A stretch of 64,000 bases of DNA from Phascolomyces articulosus. Its lineage: Eukaryota; Mucoromycota; Mucoromycetes; Mucorales; Lichtheimiaceae. The number at the start of each line of letters is the position of its first letter. Within the stretch, counting starts at the first letter, position 1. The translations under genes were made by a program, and so were the position numbers. Shown in pieces: positions 12,399 through 22,986 of the stretch. Under the pieces are notes generated by a model. The model made no database searches, had not been told where the DNA came from, and saw only the letters and a list, made by a program, of their open reading frames with translations. The stretch lies in NCBI GenBank assembly GCA_025677815.1, contig JAIXMP010000005.1:434001-498000 (forward strand). The letters run 5' to 3'.

Positions 12399-14392
12399 AT
12401 GTTCCTTCCAAGATCCGTGAAGCGAAAATGGGAAGAAACCAACGATCTAACAACTCCTGTTTCATATAACACCAAACAATATAAGCGAGCGATTAATAGT
12501 ATACCCGTTAAAAATGACAATAGCATCAAAGATTCAATAAATGCCGCCCTTATGCATCGATCAACCACTCCTCAAGCAATGTACAACAGCAAAATACCAT
12601 CAGCGATCGCGCCTTCCACAAATCAAGATTCTTATGAAAACGAAGAATATAAAGACAATGACGATGAACCAATTAAACAATATTCTTCACAACAACGATT
12701 GATTATACCTAACAGTGATGAACCAGAGTGTATGATATGCGGAAGATATGGAGAATATATTAATGACGACACAGATAACGATATATGTAGTCGTGAATGC
12801 AAACTTATTGATACCGATATGAACGGCTCATTACGTGGGTCTGTTTCCCGTAAACAAGAGCAACAACAGGGACAGCAAGAAAAGCCAATTGTTCATCATT
12901 CATCATCTGTAGCCGAGAATGTTCATGCCAAATTGACAAATTATCAAGAGCCACTAAGTGTTGCTACTCTACCCGAGAATCAAATAAAATATATGTTACA
13001 AGCACATGAAATAAGCGTCAAAGGGAAAAGTATACCACGTCCCATTGTATCGTTTGATCAATGTAGTCAAGTATTGGGTCAACAGCTTTTGGATAATTTG
13101 GATCAAATGGGTTGGTCTATGGCAACTAGTGTCCAGCGGCAAGCGGTACCTGTCATGCTAACCGGACGAGACGCAATCGTTATTTCTCCTGCGGGTTCAG
13201 GAAAGACAGGTGCTTTTGTCCTTCCGATCTTAGCACATTGTCAATCACTATCCGCTTTCTATCGTCACAAGCGTCGCGCAGGTCCTTATGCCCTCATTCT
13301 ATCACCAACACGAGCTTTATGTGTGCAGATCGAAAATACCATTAAGCGACTTGCCACTGGTATTCAGAACATGAGAACAGCGTTGCTTGTAGGTGGAGAG
13401 CCATGGCCTGAACAATTGCATCGATTACGTAAAGGTGTTCAAATTATTATTGGAACACCAGGTCGGATTTTAGATATGGCAACCTATCATCCACATATGC
13501 TTCGACTATGGCGGATAAGGATACTTATTATGGATGAGGCAGACATTCTTTTTGCATCAGCAATGAAAAAACAGGTGCGAATGATTCTTAACAAACTACC
13601 AGATAAAATGGCGCGTCAACTTGGGTACTTTTCGACTGGCATAAGCTCTGAACAAGCGAAAATTGTTCACCGCATGAACTCTCCGATTGAAATCCGAGTT
13701 GGAGAACCAGAAGAGGCAGAGGGGAAAAAAGCTGTACAGCAACTTGGATCTATCACCAACGTCAAACAAACGATTCTGTGGGTCGAAAATCCAAGTAAAA
13801 CAAAACGTCTACTATCGATTCTCGACGATCCAAAATATTTCAGTGCACCTGTTTTAGTTTTTGTGGAGAGTAATGTGGCTGTCATGAAACTTACGCAAAC
13901 GATTTGTAAAAAGAAGAAATATAATCATTGGCGCGTTGTTGCTATGGATTCGGAAAAATCACTAAAGGAACGTACGGCAATATTGGAAGGTATGAATTCT
14001 GATCCACCAGCATGGGATGTGGTCATATCCACGGATATGCTTGCACGAGGAATCGAACTTCCGTCTGTCAATTTGGTAATCAACTATGATATGGCAAAAA
14101 CTATACCAGATTATGTTCACCGAATCAGTCGTGCTGCGATATCCGAATCTGCTACTCAAAGTTCAACGATAAAACGGAAACGTGGCTGGTCAATCACATT
14201 CATCAACAAGGTACCTTCACCTCACAAATGGACATATTCTTGGTCATACAGTCTTCAAAAACATATAACTTATCCCACTATTTTTTTTAGGATCACAAAT
14301 ATCTATTTGGACAGTTATATCAAGGTCTTTCCAACAAATCACCCCTGGATGTCACACCCCTACCAGCTGAACTCAAAAAGGAACACTTATAA
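12399..14392 (+). CDS. DDX59: DDX59-like DEAD-box RNA helicase with HIT-type zinc finger, degenerate motifs
   Basis: Two exons (12399-14210, 14291-14392) encode 637 residues. A zinc finger (ECMICGRYGEYINDD...CSRECK, residues ~110-135) has the exact spacing and GRYGEY sequence of the DDX59 HIT finger. The helicase core follows: aromatic plus Q-motif region near 218, motif I SPAGSGKT (~264), PTRALCVQ, TPGR, DEAD (residue ~379), TDMLARGIE. Motif III reads STG instead of SAT, and motif VI reads YVHRISRAA, lacking the last arginine of HRIGRxxR. The C-terminus (DHKYLFGQLYQG...LPAELKK) matches the DDX59 tail. The start is the first in-frame ATG; the frame is open slightly upstream without an ATG. 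The DDX59 family call is firm. Catalytic activity is uncertain because the arginine finger is missing. It converges on the Csm1-like gene 116 bases away. Confidence 0.88.
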
Positions 14393-14508
14393 AAGCATTG
14401 TAACTGTATATTATAGGGGGAACATTATTTACATTGTAAATTAATAATTGAATATTGTATATATAAAAAGAGGAGATTTCTGGTATACGGCAGAATTATA
14501 AAAACATT

Positions 14509-16393
14509 TCATTTCTTTGACTGTAATAACGCATATGAAAGCTTGCAATGGAAGACAGGTGCTTGATCCTGTCGAAAATTGATCTCTCGTGTCATTTTGG
14601 GTGGTAATCGTGATATTATTTCTTTGTCACGTACAGGGTCGAGAATCGGCTGGTATCGGAATTCTCGTGTTGGTCTGTCTTGTCGGTAAAGTTTGAATTG
14701 TAAAGCTTTGTTTAAACGCAGTTAATAAATTTGTCTCTTTGTATATACTTTTTCTTTAACTATTCCACTTTCTCACTCGATGATAACTTACTTCCTTGGC
14801 TTCCAGTTTGAATACAGTTATATGCATAGCCCTCGTTTGTTTGTTTTACATCAGTAATAAGCATTCCTGATAAATCTTCATATGTTTCTACAAGTTGTTT
14901 TTGCTCAAATGATTTAGGTCGTGGCAATAAATGTACATTATTCTCAGCTTCAAGTCGTGTCACTAAAATTGGTGCATGAAAAAAAAAAGTTGAAGTCAAT
15001 AAAACAAATAATTTCTTTTCATTTAAGGTCCCTAATCTATCATCTTTCCTGTTTAAAATTTCATTCAAAAATATATAATTGAATAACGTACCTTTTGCTT
15101 GTAACACTGCCTTCTCACTGTTCCATTGTTCTTTCTCTGCATTTAACATTTGTTGACTTCGCTGCTGTTGTTGTGTAGCTTCACTTTTAAGTTCTTGGAT
15201 TTCATCCTCGTATTGAAGAAGTGCAATATTCTTTTGTTGAAGCGCACTCTCTGTTTCTTCAAGTTTCTTCTCCTTTTCATCTAATCTCTGTTGTAAATGT
15301 TGGATTGTAGCATTCGAATCTATATACACCAATAAAGTCGATAAAAAAATACCCATTATTTTTTCTTTTTCTGCAACCATTTATCTAGTTCCAACTTTCT
15401 ACTTTCCCTCAATTACCTTCGATATGTCGTTCTGCTGTATTTCGAAAGTTCTTGCACAGTATTTCAGGTTCAGTGTATCGTACATTTACTAATTCTTCAA
15501 ATTGATTCTGTAATTTGAGCAGCTGAAAAAAAAAACAATATAACAATCATAAATCAAAAGTTAGTAATAACTGGTACCAATTTCAAATAAAAACAATATT
15601 AAAATTTCTTTTACCTGTTGTTCTAATTCATATTCTCGAGAAGATGTATATCCTGCCAAAGCATTATGTCCATTATTCATATGAGGCACTGAAGAGGGAA
15701 TACGTCGATTTGGTGTAGAATATTCTGGTTGTTTTTCATCGTAAAAAGCCAGATCAGACGTGCGTTTTTGTGCGCGCCTTCGGTTTGGTGTTGCTGAATA
15801 TGTGAATTCGTTAATAGCATCGTAATCACCTTCTGTAATATCTCGACGAGGGGTTGTAGGTACCTGAGAATAAGCTGGTCGTGGTCGACTATTCATGTCT
15901 GCTGTGATTCGAGGATCATCTAATTCTGGCAAGTATTCATAGTCTTCTGTTGGTTGCTGTTGCGGCTGTGTTTGTGTTTGTGTTTGTAGTGGTTTTCGAA
16001 CTTGTTTAGAAAAGATCAATTGAAAAAAAAAAAGTGTGAGCATGCCATAAATACCACATTTCTATTTTATGGAGGCATTCTTTTAAAAAATGAGACTTAC
16101 AAGTTGGCTCCAATGACTTTTGCTTTACGTCTTGTGATGATGTAGGAAGAATATCTATTATTCATAAAATAAATTCTGTTACATATAGATCTCCATTTAT
16201 GCCTTTCGATTTTTATTTTTAAAGACACGCGTTGAATTTTTACCGTCAAAGTCGTCGTCGTCGTCAAAAACTTGTTGTGATCGTAATTTTAAGGCTTGTG
16301 TAATTGCTCTTCCCTGAATAAATGAGATTCATGTTGAGTTATTTCCAATTTATTGTTTATGTTGGAAGCTTATTGAAAAAGTACCCTGTGCAT
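14509..16393 (-). CDS. CSM1: Csm1/Pcs1-like monopolin complex subunit
   Basis: Csm1/Pcs1 is a kinetochore and rDNA-associated protein that clamps microtubule sites. Eight exons: 16393-16385, 16313-16244, 16154-16101, 16000-15615, 15522-15417, 15319-15092, 14962-14792, 14705-14509; 406 residues, in phase throughout. An acidic, disordered N-terminus (VFDDDDDFDDIL) precedes a coiled coil (LQQRLDEKEKKLEETESALQ onwards). The C-terminal globular domain has the Csm1 pattern: LVETYEDLSGMLITDVK, NCIQTGSQG, then LQFKLYRQ, YQPILDPVRDKEIISRLPPK, EINFRQDQAPVFHCKL. The last part is in a separate exon that is missed if the intron at 14791-14706 is not removed. The start leaves only three codons in exon 1, so an upstream exon is possible. 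The family assignment rests on my memory of the Csm1 C-terminal domain pattern. Confidence 0.75.
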
Positions 16394-18537
16394 CTTGGAT
16401 GTTAAAGCGTGATTCACCTTGCCTATAACAATAAATTTTCTTTCGACTTTGTATAAGAATTAGCTCCTTCAAAGGCACTCAACTTGAACAACAAAAACTC
16501 AGATGAACACAAACCGTAAGTTTCTTTTTATCAATGCTGCCCTTTTTTTTTTATTTTGAATTAGGTTATCTATCTTTGGTGTTAATTTGTATGAAAAGGA
16601 TGGCAAACGCTTGAAAAAGGGTTAAATGTTGGATGATAACATCATTTAGTTTTATATTAATCGGTAAAGATTTTATTTGATAATGAATATATAAATCAAT
16701 TCATATCTTCTAACCGAAACCCTCAATTGCAAAATTTATGATTAGGTTGTTGCTTAAAGAATACCTTTTTTTTTTTTTTTTGCTTGCTTGAAGTTTGGGA
16801 TACAATGAAAATAATGAATACAGAGTTACTTCCGAGACAGATCAAAAAGCTTAATGATGTGAAAAAAATCTGCTGGGGTATAGGGAAAAGATTAAAGGAA
16901 TGAAGTCAAGGGAGCATATAATACATATGATAAACACTAAATAAGCTTGAGGGAATTCACTAATTTAAGGCGATGATTTAGAGATACAATCAATATCAGT
17001 GAGTGATACCCAACCATTATATAGAAAGAAATGATTAACTGCCTGATTAACATGATTTTCTAACCAATTAAGCATCTGGATGCAGCGATTCCTATGGCAC
17101 TGAACTGCTATTCCATTTTTTTTCTTTGAAATACACTCAACCCCCGCTTGTTCCACTCCCGTTGTGTGCAGATCCTACGTCAATGCAACGCTTTTTGGAA
17201 TTGTCACAAAAACATAAAAAAAAAACTACAACACTCATCTGATCAAATTTCCGTTTATCGGGATAAAATAGCCTCGAAATGGGCAAATGACATTTATTAT
17301 ATTCTAAAGGAGTATGCGTGATAGTGGAGTCCTCCCTTTTTTACTCGAAAAAGACATTATTAGCAGAGTTGATTTACATGAGAACTACCAGAAAAAATAT
17401 ATTTGTCGTCATGCAATAGTAAAACTTACATATTTATATATTGTCACTGTGGAAGACACGCATTCTTTACGTATCAATGTATGGTTTTTTTTATTCATAT
17501 TACATCATAATAATACAAAGGTCTCTTTTCATTTTGCTGAATGAACATATACATTCTTGTTTGTATCTAAGTCTAACATAGAATAGCAAAGACTCTTACA
17601 ACAAAGGTCATATTCTCATTATGCTCTTTATTAAACCGGTTTCGTTATTGGGTTTAAACAATGGACATGATTATAATGGTTTATTTTCAGTGTTTTGCCA
17701 TCACTGCATTTAATAAGTATAAAAAGTCTTGAGTAGGATACCCAACAATAACAATATCTTATGTCTGTTACTGCTGCACCAAATGTATTCCACTTTATTG
17801 ATCCTTCTTTTTTTTCCTTTATTTAAGTTGAAAAGAAAATGCAAAAACCTAACATAAGCTGTTGTCTTTATATTAACGCTCATAGAAGTTTATTGGATGA
17901 ATAATGGTATGAACCCGTAAGAAGTATCAAATTTATAGTGGTTATCTTTTCTTTTGACCGTTTTAGAGTTTGGGCTTAGAATATTGTTTTGTGTAATCGT
18001 GTTTCTGTATTGCACAAAGACGCGGAGCTGGGCTATTCCTTTCATTTATTCTAACAACCTTTTACGTTCTTATCATTATTGCTTCTGGTCGTTCGGCAGC
18101 AGTGTATCAAACGTTCAACGGAATGATTAGAAGAATTCATATTATTCCAATCGATTTGTTTTTTGAATCGTCTTCATATAATAAACAAATATAACTCAAT
18201 AATATTTATTTATTGGATGCATTGACGATGATCTTTAAAGTTTTGGCTTAGCTACTTGAAGTATGTCGCACAAGTTTTAGTGAGAAAAAGGTATATTTAT
18301 AAAGCGTTTTTTTTTCTGTTCTTATGTACGTACGTACTAAAAACACTTTTCAGTTTCTATTTACCACTTCCATCACTGCCTTCCATCTGACAGAAATTTC
18401 TTAAAAGAACGCGTATTTACAACCACTAAAATCCATCACCACTGTATATTCTCTAGCAATTTTTCCAATAGTACCATTCGTTTCTTCTTTATCTGTGATT
18501 AAACACCTTTCTTTTTTATTTATATTATCATAGAAAA
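16394..18537. other. Divergent intergenic region, no convincing gene
   Basis: About 2.1 kb between the divergent Csm1-like and HET-domain genes. AT-rich with T-tracts. A 63-codon ORF at 16965-17156 (minus) and a 76-codon ORF at 17314-17544 (plus) have no recognisable features and no supporting splice structure. Confidence 0.55.
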
Positions 18538-20040
18538 ATGTATATTACCTACGAGACGGTACCAAATTATTGGAGTGAAAAAAATGTAATGCCACGCAAA
18601 ACAATCCCCAATGATTTGCCCAAACCAGACTTTATGCCTGCCAAACTTGTTCGTATTTCTGACATGAAAGTAGTCAGTGGATCTCAAGTCAACGAAGGTT
18701 ACTGCGCATTATCGTATTCATGGAATCAATCTGGAGATATTTTATATGACGAAATCGCTGGAAAATACAAACGAATTGATAAGGGCAAACACAGGATATT
18801 TCGATCAGATTATCATTATGAATACGTCAAATTTGAAGGCATCATACAGCAAATATGTCAACAATTCAACATCAAATATATATGGTACGATCAATTATGC
18901 ATCAATCAAGACAATAAAAAAGAAAAACAACGTGAAATACGCAAAATGCATCGTTTATACGAAAATGCTTATTGCACCGTTGCACTTGTACCTGATTTCT
19001 CTCGTGAACGAACCTTACACACAAGCGAACAACAATATATTAAACGTTTATGGACTTTAGAAGAAGCAATAATGTCGAAAAAATTATTATATGTCGGAAG
19101 AAATAGATATGAATATGGAGATGGTACAATAGGGAAAGATGATATAGATCATTTAACAAAATCATCTTCTGAACTAAAGGTTTCGCAAATTCTATACCAT
19201 GCACATCAACGAACAAGCACCAATAATCACGACCGCGTTTTTGCACTCATCCATCTTTTCCCTGAATTCATTGACCATAAAGACGAACCTCAATCATCCA
19301 AAAAGTTAATAATTCGACGTTTTGGTGGATTTTTCTCGAATAAAAATAGTATCAACAAGATTCGCATCGATTACAATCAACCATATGAAGACTTGATGAT
19401 TCAATTTTATGGTCTTTTAGCAAAAAAAGATCTCAGCGTTTTGTTTTTTGGAAACTATAAACGTAATTATGAATCAACAATCAAAAAGTACAAGTTTTTG
19501 CCATCATGGACCGGTGTTAATGGTCAACACTCGCCACGTGATATGACAATCCCATTTCGAAATTACGATATAATTGGAAAAACCATGCATGTTACAACTA
19601 CTTATGTTACAAACAACCAATCCATCGGTTATGGCACTTTCACTCTACGAGAAGAAGATATACCACCAATTCCCGAATATATCAATGATGGTGATAATGA
19701 AGAATATTATGATTTGTGTATACTTGTTCAACTATCTGAAACAAATGAAATGAAAAGAATCATATTGAATTATTATATTCACATTAGTGAATTTGCTGAA
19801 ATATCATTTTTCGATATAATGTCCAAAGACCTTCAACAACTATCAAGATTCATGGAGATAAAAAAGGAAAACTTGTACTGGTGTAACAGAGAAAGTGATG
19901 ATTATCGAAAGACTGCACGGATTAAATTTGATGATTTAACAGACAATTTGGATGACCCTTCTGCACAATATGTCATCCTTTCTGAAATTTCAATTGAAAT
20001 TGATATAATATTTTTTCATAAACATTTTTTTATCCCTTAA
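18538..20040 (+). CDS. HET-domain (heterokaryon incompatibility-like) protein
   Basis: An intronless 500-residue reading frame. Residues ~55-180 carry the HET domain: YCALSYSWNQSG (AlSYxWG block), IKYIWYDQLCINQDN (the classic W-x-D-x-LCINQ motif), then KMHRLYENAYCTVALVPD (M-x-x-iY-x-A) and IKRLWTLEEAIMSKKLLYVG (R-x-WT-x-E). HET domains take part in self/non-self recognition and programmed cell death in ascomycetes, where many are NLR-associated; in Mucoromycota the role is not established. The remaining ~320 residues show no domain I recognise. The frame ends in a TAA after HKHFFIP. Upstream sequence is AT-rich with long pyrimidine runs. The family call is firm; function is inferred only from the domain. 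Confidence 0.88.
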   Translation: MYITYETVPNYWSEKNVMPRKTIPNDLPKPDFMPAKLVRISDMKVVSGSQVNEGYCALSYSWNQSGDILYDEIAGKYKRIDKGKHRIFRSDYHYEYVKFEGIIQQICQQFNIKYIWYDQLCINQDNKKEKQREIRKMHRLYENAYCTVALVPDFSRERTLHTSEQQYIKRLWTLEEAIMSKKLLYVGRNRYEYGDGTIGKDDIDHLTKSSSELKVSQILYHAHQRTSTNNHDRVFALIHLFPEFIDHKDEPQSSKKLIIRRFGGFFSNKNSINKIRIDYNQPYEDLMIQFYGLLAKKDLSVLFFGNYKRNYESTIKKYKFLPSWTGVNGQHSPRDMTIPFRNYDIIGKTMHVTTTYVTNNQSIGYGTFTLREEDIPPIPEYINDGDNEEYYDLCILVQLSETNEMKRIILNYYIHISEFAEISFFDIMSKDLQQLSRFMEIKKENLYWCNRESDDYRKTARIKFDDLTDNLDDPSAQYVILSEISIEIDIIFFHKHFFIP

Positions 20041-22382
20041 TAAAAAAAAAAGCACGGTGAAGAATATTATAAAGCTATTGGGTGTTGTAGAATAGAAAAT
20101 AAAAAATATTTTTTCTCTGACTGTAATTTACCTAAACAAACATTTTTGATTCAATAATAACGACGATTTATATAAATAATTTACAAGATTAATTAAACTT
20201 ATGCTAAATTTTATCATGTTACAACTCGAAATACAGCATAAAATATACTTTGATTATTCGATAAATTGATCATGAGTGTGATATGTTTAGTAAATAGCAT
20301 TGTTTATCAATGACTGGTGGGAGCTCTTGATGAAAATCCTGATGAATTCAACAACTACACGTTAGGAATAGTCGAATTTTGAGCAAGCATGCAAATATCT
20401 GGTATTGATTTTTTCTTTGAATCATAGATGGACTGATTCAAGTAACATCAAAGGGCCAACTTTGCAGCACATCTGCCTAACACAACGTCGCAGCCAAATC
20501 TAAAATTGCCTAAGGCTTGTTCATCATTGTCATCATTTTAGACGTATTGTAATTAAATAAGGAAGATAATTAAAAATCTAATGGTTACAAATAGTATAGT
20601 GGGGTTTCTCAATCATGTAACCTAAACTATCTCAGAAGTACGCTTAAGTCATAAGCTTTTAAAAGTGCTACTACGCACAACCGAGAACATTATCAAAATG
20701 TAATTATTATTAGAACGATAAAGACATTTCCTCCTTTTTTTCTCACATATTTCAAATTCTGAATCTCCCGATAATAATTCACCAATAAGAATAATATGAC
20801 CATTAGTATCCAAGTAACATGATGATACCACTATGGCGATGATCCTCACTTGTAAGCTGACGTGAAATAAGAAACCAAGCTTTGAACAATAAAAAAGTTA
20901 CTAAAGGGGTGTCGTTGGAAATGGATCGAATAAAGGATTTCAAATTTACGTAGTAGCAACAAAATATAGTAATCCTCTATGTTTGCTACCCAGATAACAA
21001 GGTGATGGACCTACATACGAATTACTGAAATGTGGGGAAATAATTATTGCTGCTGTAGAATTCGAAATTGGAATTCGGTACAGGATGAATATTTGTGGTG
21101 GTGCTTGTTATTTGATAAACCCAAATCTGTCAAAGATTTATCGTTTGTTTTTTCTTTGGTATAAATGTTTTTTGTGGGTTAGTGATCAGTGAAAGCATCG
21201 TCTGTTACCAAATGCACATAGTCATTTAATGATTCCGTTATTGATTTTGTGCATTTGGGTTTGTTTGGTCTAGTCTCTTGTTACGTAGTGACGTATTGAT
21301 GTGATATTGTTTCTTTCCCATCGTAAGGGCCAGTTAATTCAATTGAAAATATAAATATATAAAGTATAGGATGAGTCAAGGGCACAAATAATTCGCTCAA
21401 TTATATATCCAAGTGGATTTCTGATGATATACTGGTAAATGAGCATCTCTACAATATTCTTCAAAAGATTCGATAGCATCTGTTTGGTTAGAGCTACTTT
21501 CCCGAGGGTACCTCTGAAGAGATTGATTGGTTTAGTGTTAAATGCTTTCCATTTTAAACTTTTGTGGAAATATATCATATCTTCTTTTCGAATTTTACCT
21601 GAGAAGGTGAGTGCATATATACAATATCAGTTTCACGTCCATCACCATTTTCCACTCGTTTCTCATTGGTCTTATTGATATCACTCTCTTTTTCGACGTT
21701 TATTGGCAACATGATACTGCGAAATAAACGTTATCCATTAAGTTAAATGCCCCAACCGAGTTGTATAAGTTCTAACAATCGCATTATGTTTAAACTATAC
21801 TTGTACGTTTACTATATCCAATTCGCCACTATTGTCCTTGAAATTACATTAGTAATGCCTTGAGTGCCATTGGATTGCGTTTCAGCTTGTTGTTTTGACT
21901 TGGTTTTGACTGCTAACATGTCATTTTTTAGGTACTATATAAAATACAAGTTAAAAAGAAAGAAGTCTAAAATAGGGTGTATTGCTGTCATAAAAACAAG
22001 ATATACATTAACTATCTTCAAATTGGCATTTACAAATTCAATATTGGTAATTTGACTTTTCCCAATAGCATTTAAATCTTTTCCCATCAAATGAAGCAAT
22101 TATATAAATGAGCCAACCGATAATTCATTGTCATAAGTTATTATTGCCTCTGTAATATTCCTTTTTTTTTTTTTGAAGATATGTGAATATAGTACGAACG
22201 CGACGGGCATGATTGAAAATGAACGCAGGATAAATGTTCTGTACCACCTCGTGCAGAGAGAAATCCCCTATCCATTTGCGTGGAATATGTTTTAATCCTG
22301 TCTGTTTTTTAAATCAGTCATACAAGTTCGTCACATTATTACAAAATAAAAAATTGTACATTCCCTTCCAAAAACTCGATTA
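20041..22382. other. Intergenic region 3' of the HET-domain gene
   Basis: About 2.3 kb, AT-rich. Overlapping 79-codon ORFs on both strands at 21339-21678 look like chance. A perfect 11-base inverted repeat sits at 21208-21258 (separate entry). No gene, tRNA or transposon end recognised. Confidence 0.5.
21208..21258. repeat. 11-base inverted repeat (possible hairpin)
   Basis: CCAAATGCACA at 21208-21218 is the exact reverse complement of TGTGCATTTGG at 21248-21258, with a 29-base loop. No role can be assigned. Confidence 0.5.
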
Positions 22383-22625
22383 ATGAATGATTGGTCTGCT
22401 CTACAAGCTCAAAGGTAAACTTTTATTAGATGTTTATTAATATCCGACTATTGATTGATAAAGATAGCTTATATTCCTTTTCTTTTTCTTAGATTCAAAA
22501 GAATTTTATATGAACGTTTATTGATTTACAACTCGTCAATATTGTATCCATGGCGATATTCTGGCTATTTGTTTCCCTTGGATACGTTATTCTATATTGC
22601 TCTTTTTTCAATTGTTTACGAGTAG
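22383..22625 (+). CDS. Candidate small membrane protein, resembles serine palmitoyltransferase small subunit
   Basis: Two exons, 22383-22414 and 22493-22625, join to 54 residues beginning MNDWSALQAQ. The 78-base intron has a GTAAAC donor and a strong pyrimidine tract before CTTAG. The layout is a short polar N-terminus, RFKRILYERLLIYNSSILYP with a central PWR, and one hydrophobic helix (LDTLFYIALFSIVY). This resembles the ssSPT/Tsc3-type pattern, in which a short N-terminal helix ending in PWE precedes one membrane span; those proteins activate serine palmitoyltransferase in the ER. Both exons are too short to be found as long ORFs. The splice join and the family resemblance are my inference; chance is not excluded. 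It lies convergent to the siderophore synthetase, whose stop is 361 bases on. Confidence 0.45.
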
Positions 22626-22986
22626 TTCGGTACTGCGGGCTCTCTACTGTCATGATAGGGCACTCGAGTAACAAAGATCATATCCTCTAGTACCAAAATT
22701 TATTGGGGTGATATGATTCTTTCCATGATTCTAAATGTCAAATATAGATACAGCATTAACTAGCTTGGGTGAATCAGGTAAAGTATTTGGGACCCGTGAA
22801 ATGTGTAAGCTTACAAAAATAAAGATACCTCATCCTTTTATTATACGCGATATTATTTTTGGAGATATAAAATAATGAATATCCCTACTCTATATTAATT
22901 ATTTTTTACTTTAGCTATTACTATTATTCTTGTTTAATATTATATATGAGTAAAAGAATATAAATACAATGAATATATATAATTAA
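22626..22986. other. Short intergenic stretch 3' of the siderophore synthetase
   Basis: 361 bases of AT-rich sequence between the candidate small gene and the siderophore synthetase stop. Nothing recognised beyond presumed 3' flanks. Confidence 0.5.

Noticed and set aside
16965..17156. 63-codon minus-strand ORF starting MEQAGVEC
   Set aside because: Looked slightly transposase-like at first but no motif is present and it does not extend in any frame.
21339..21678. Overlapping 79-codon ORFs on both strands
   Set aside because: Overlap of two similar-length frames with no recognisable domain suggests chance.
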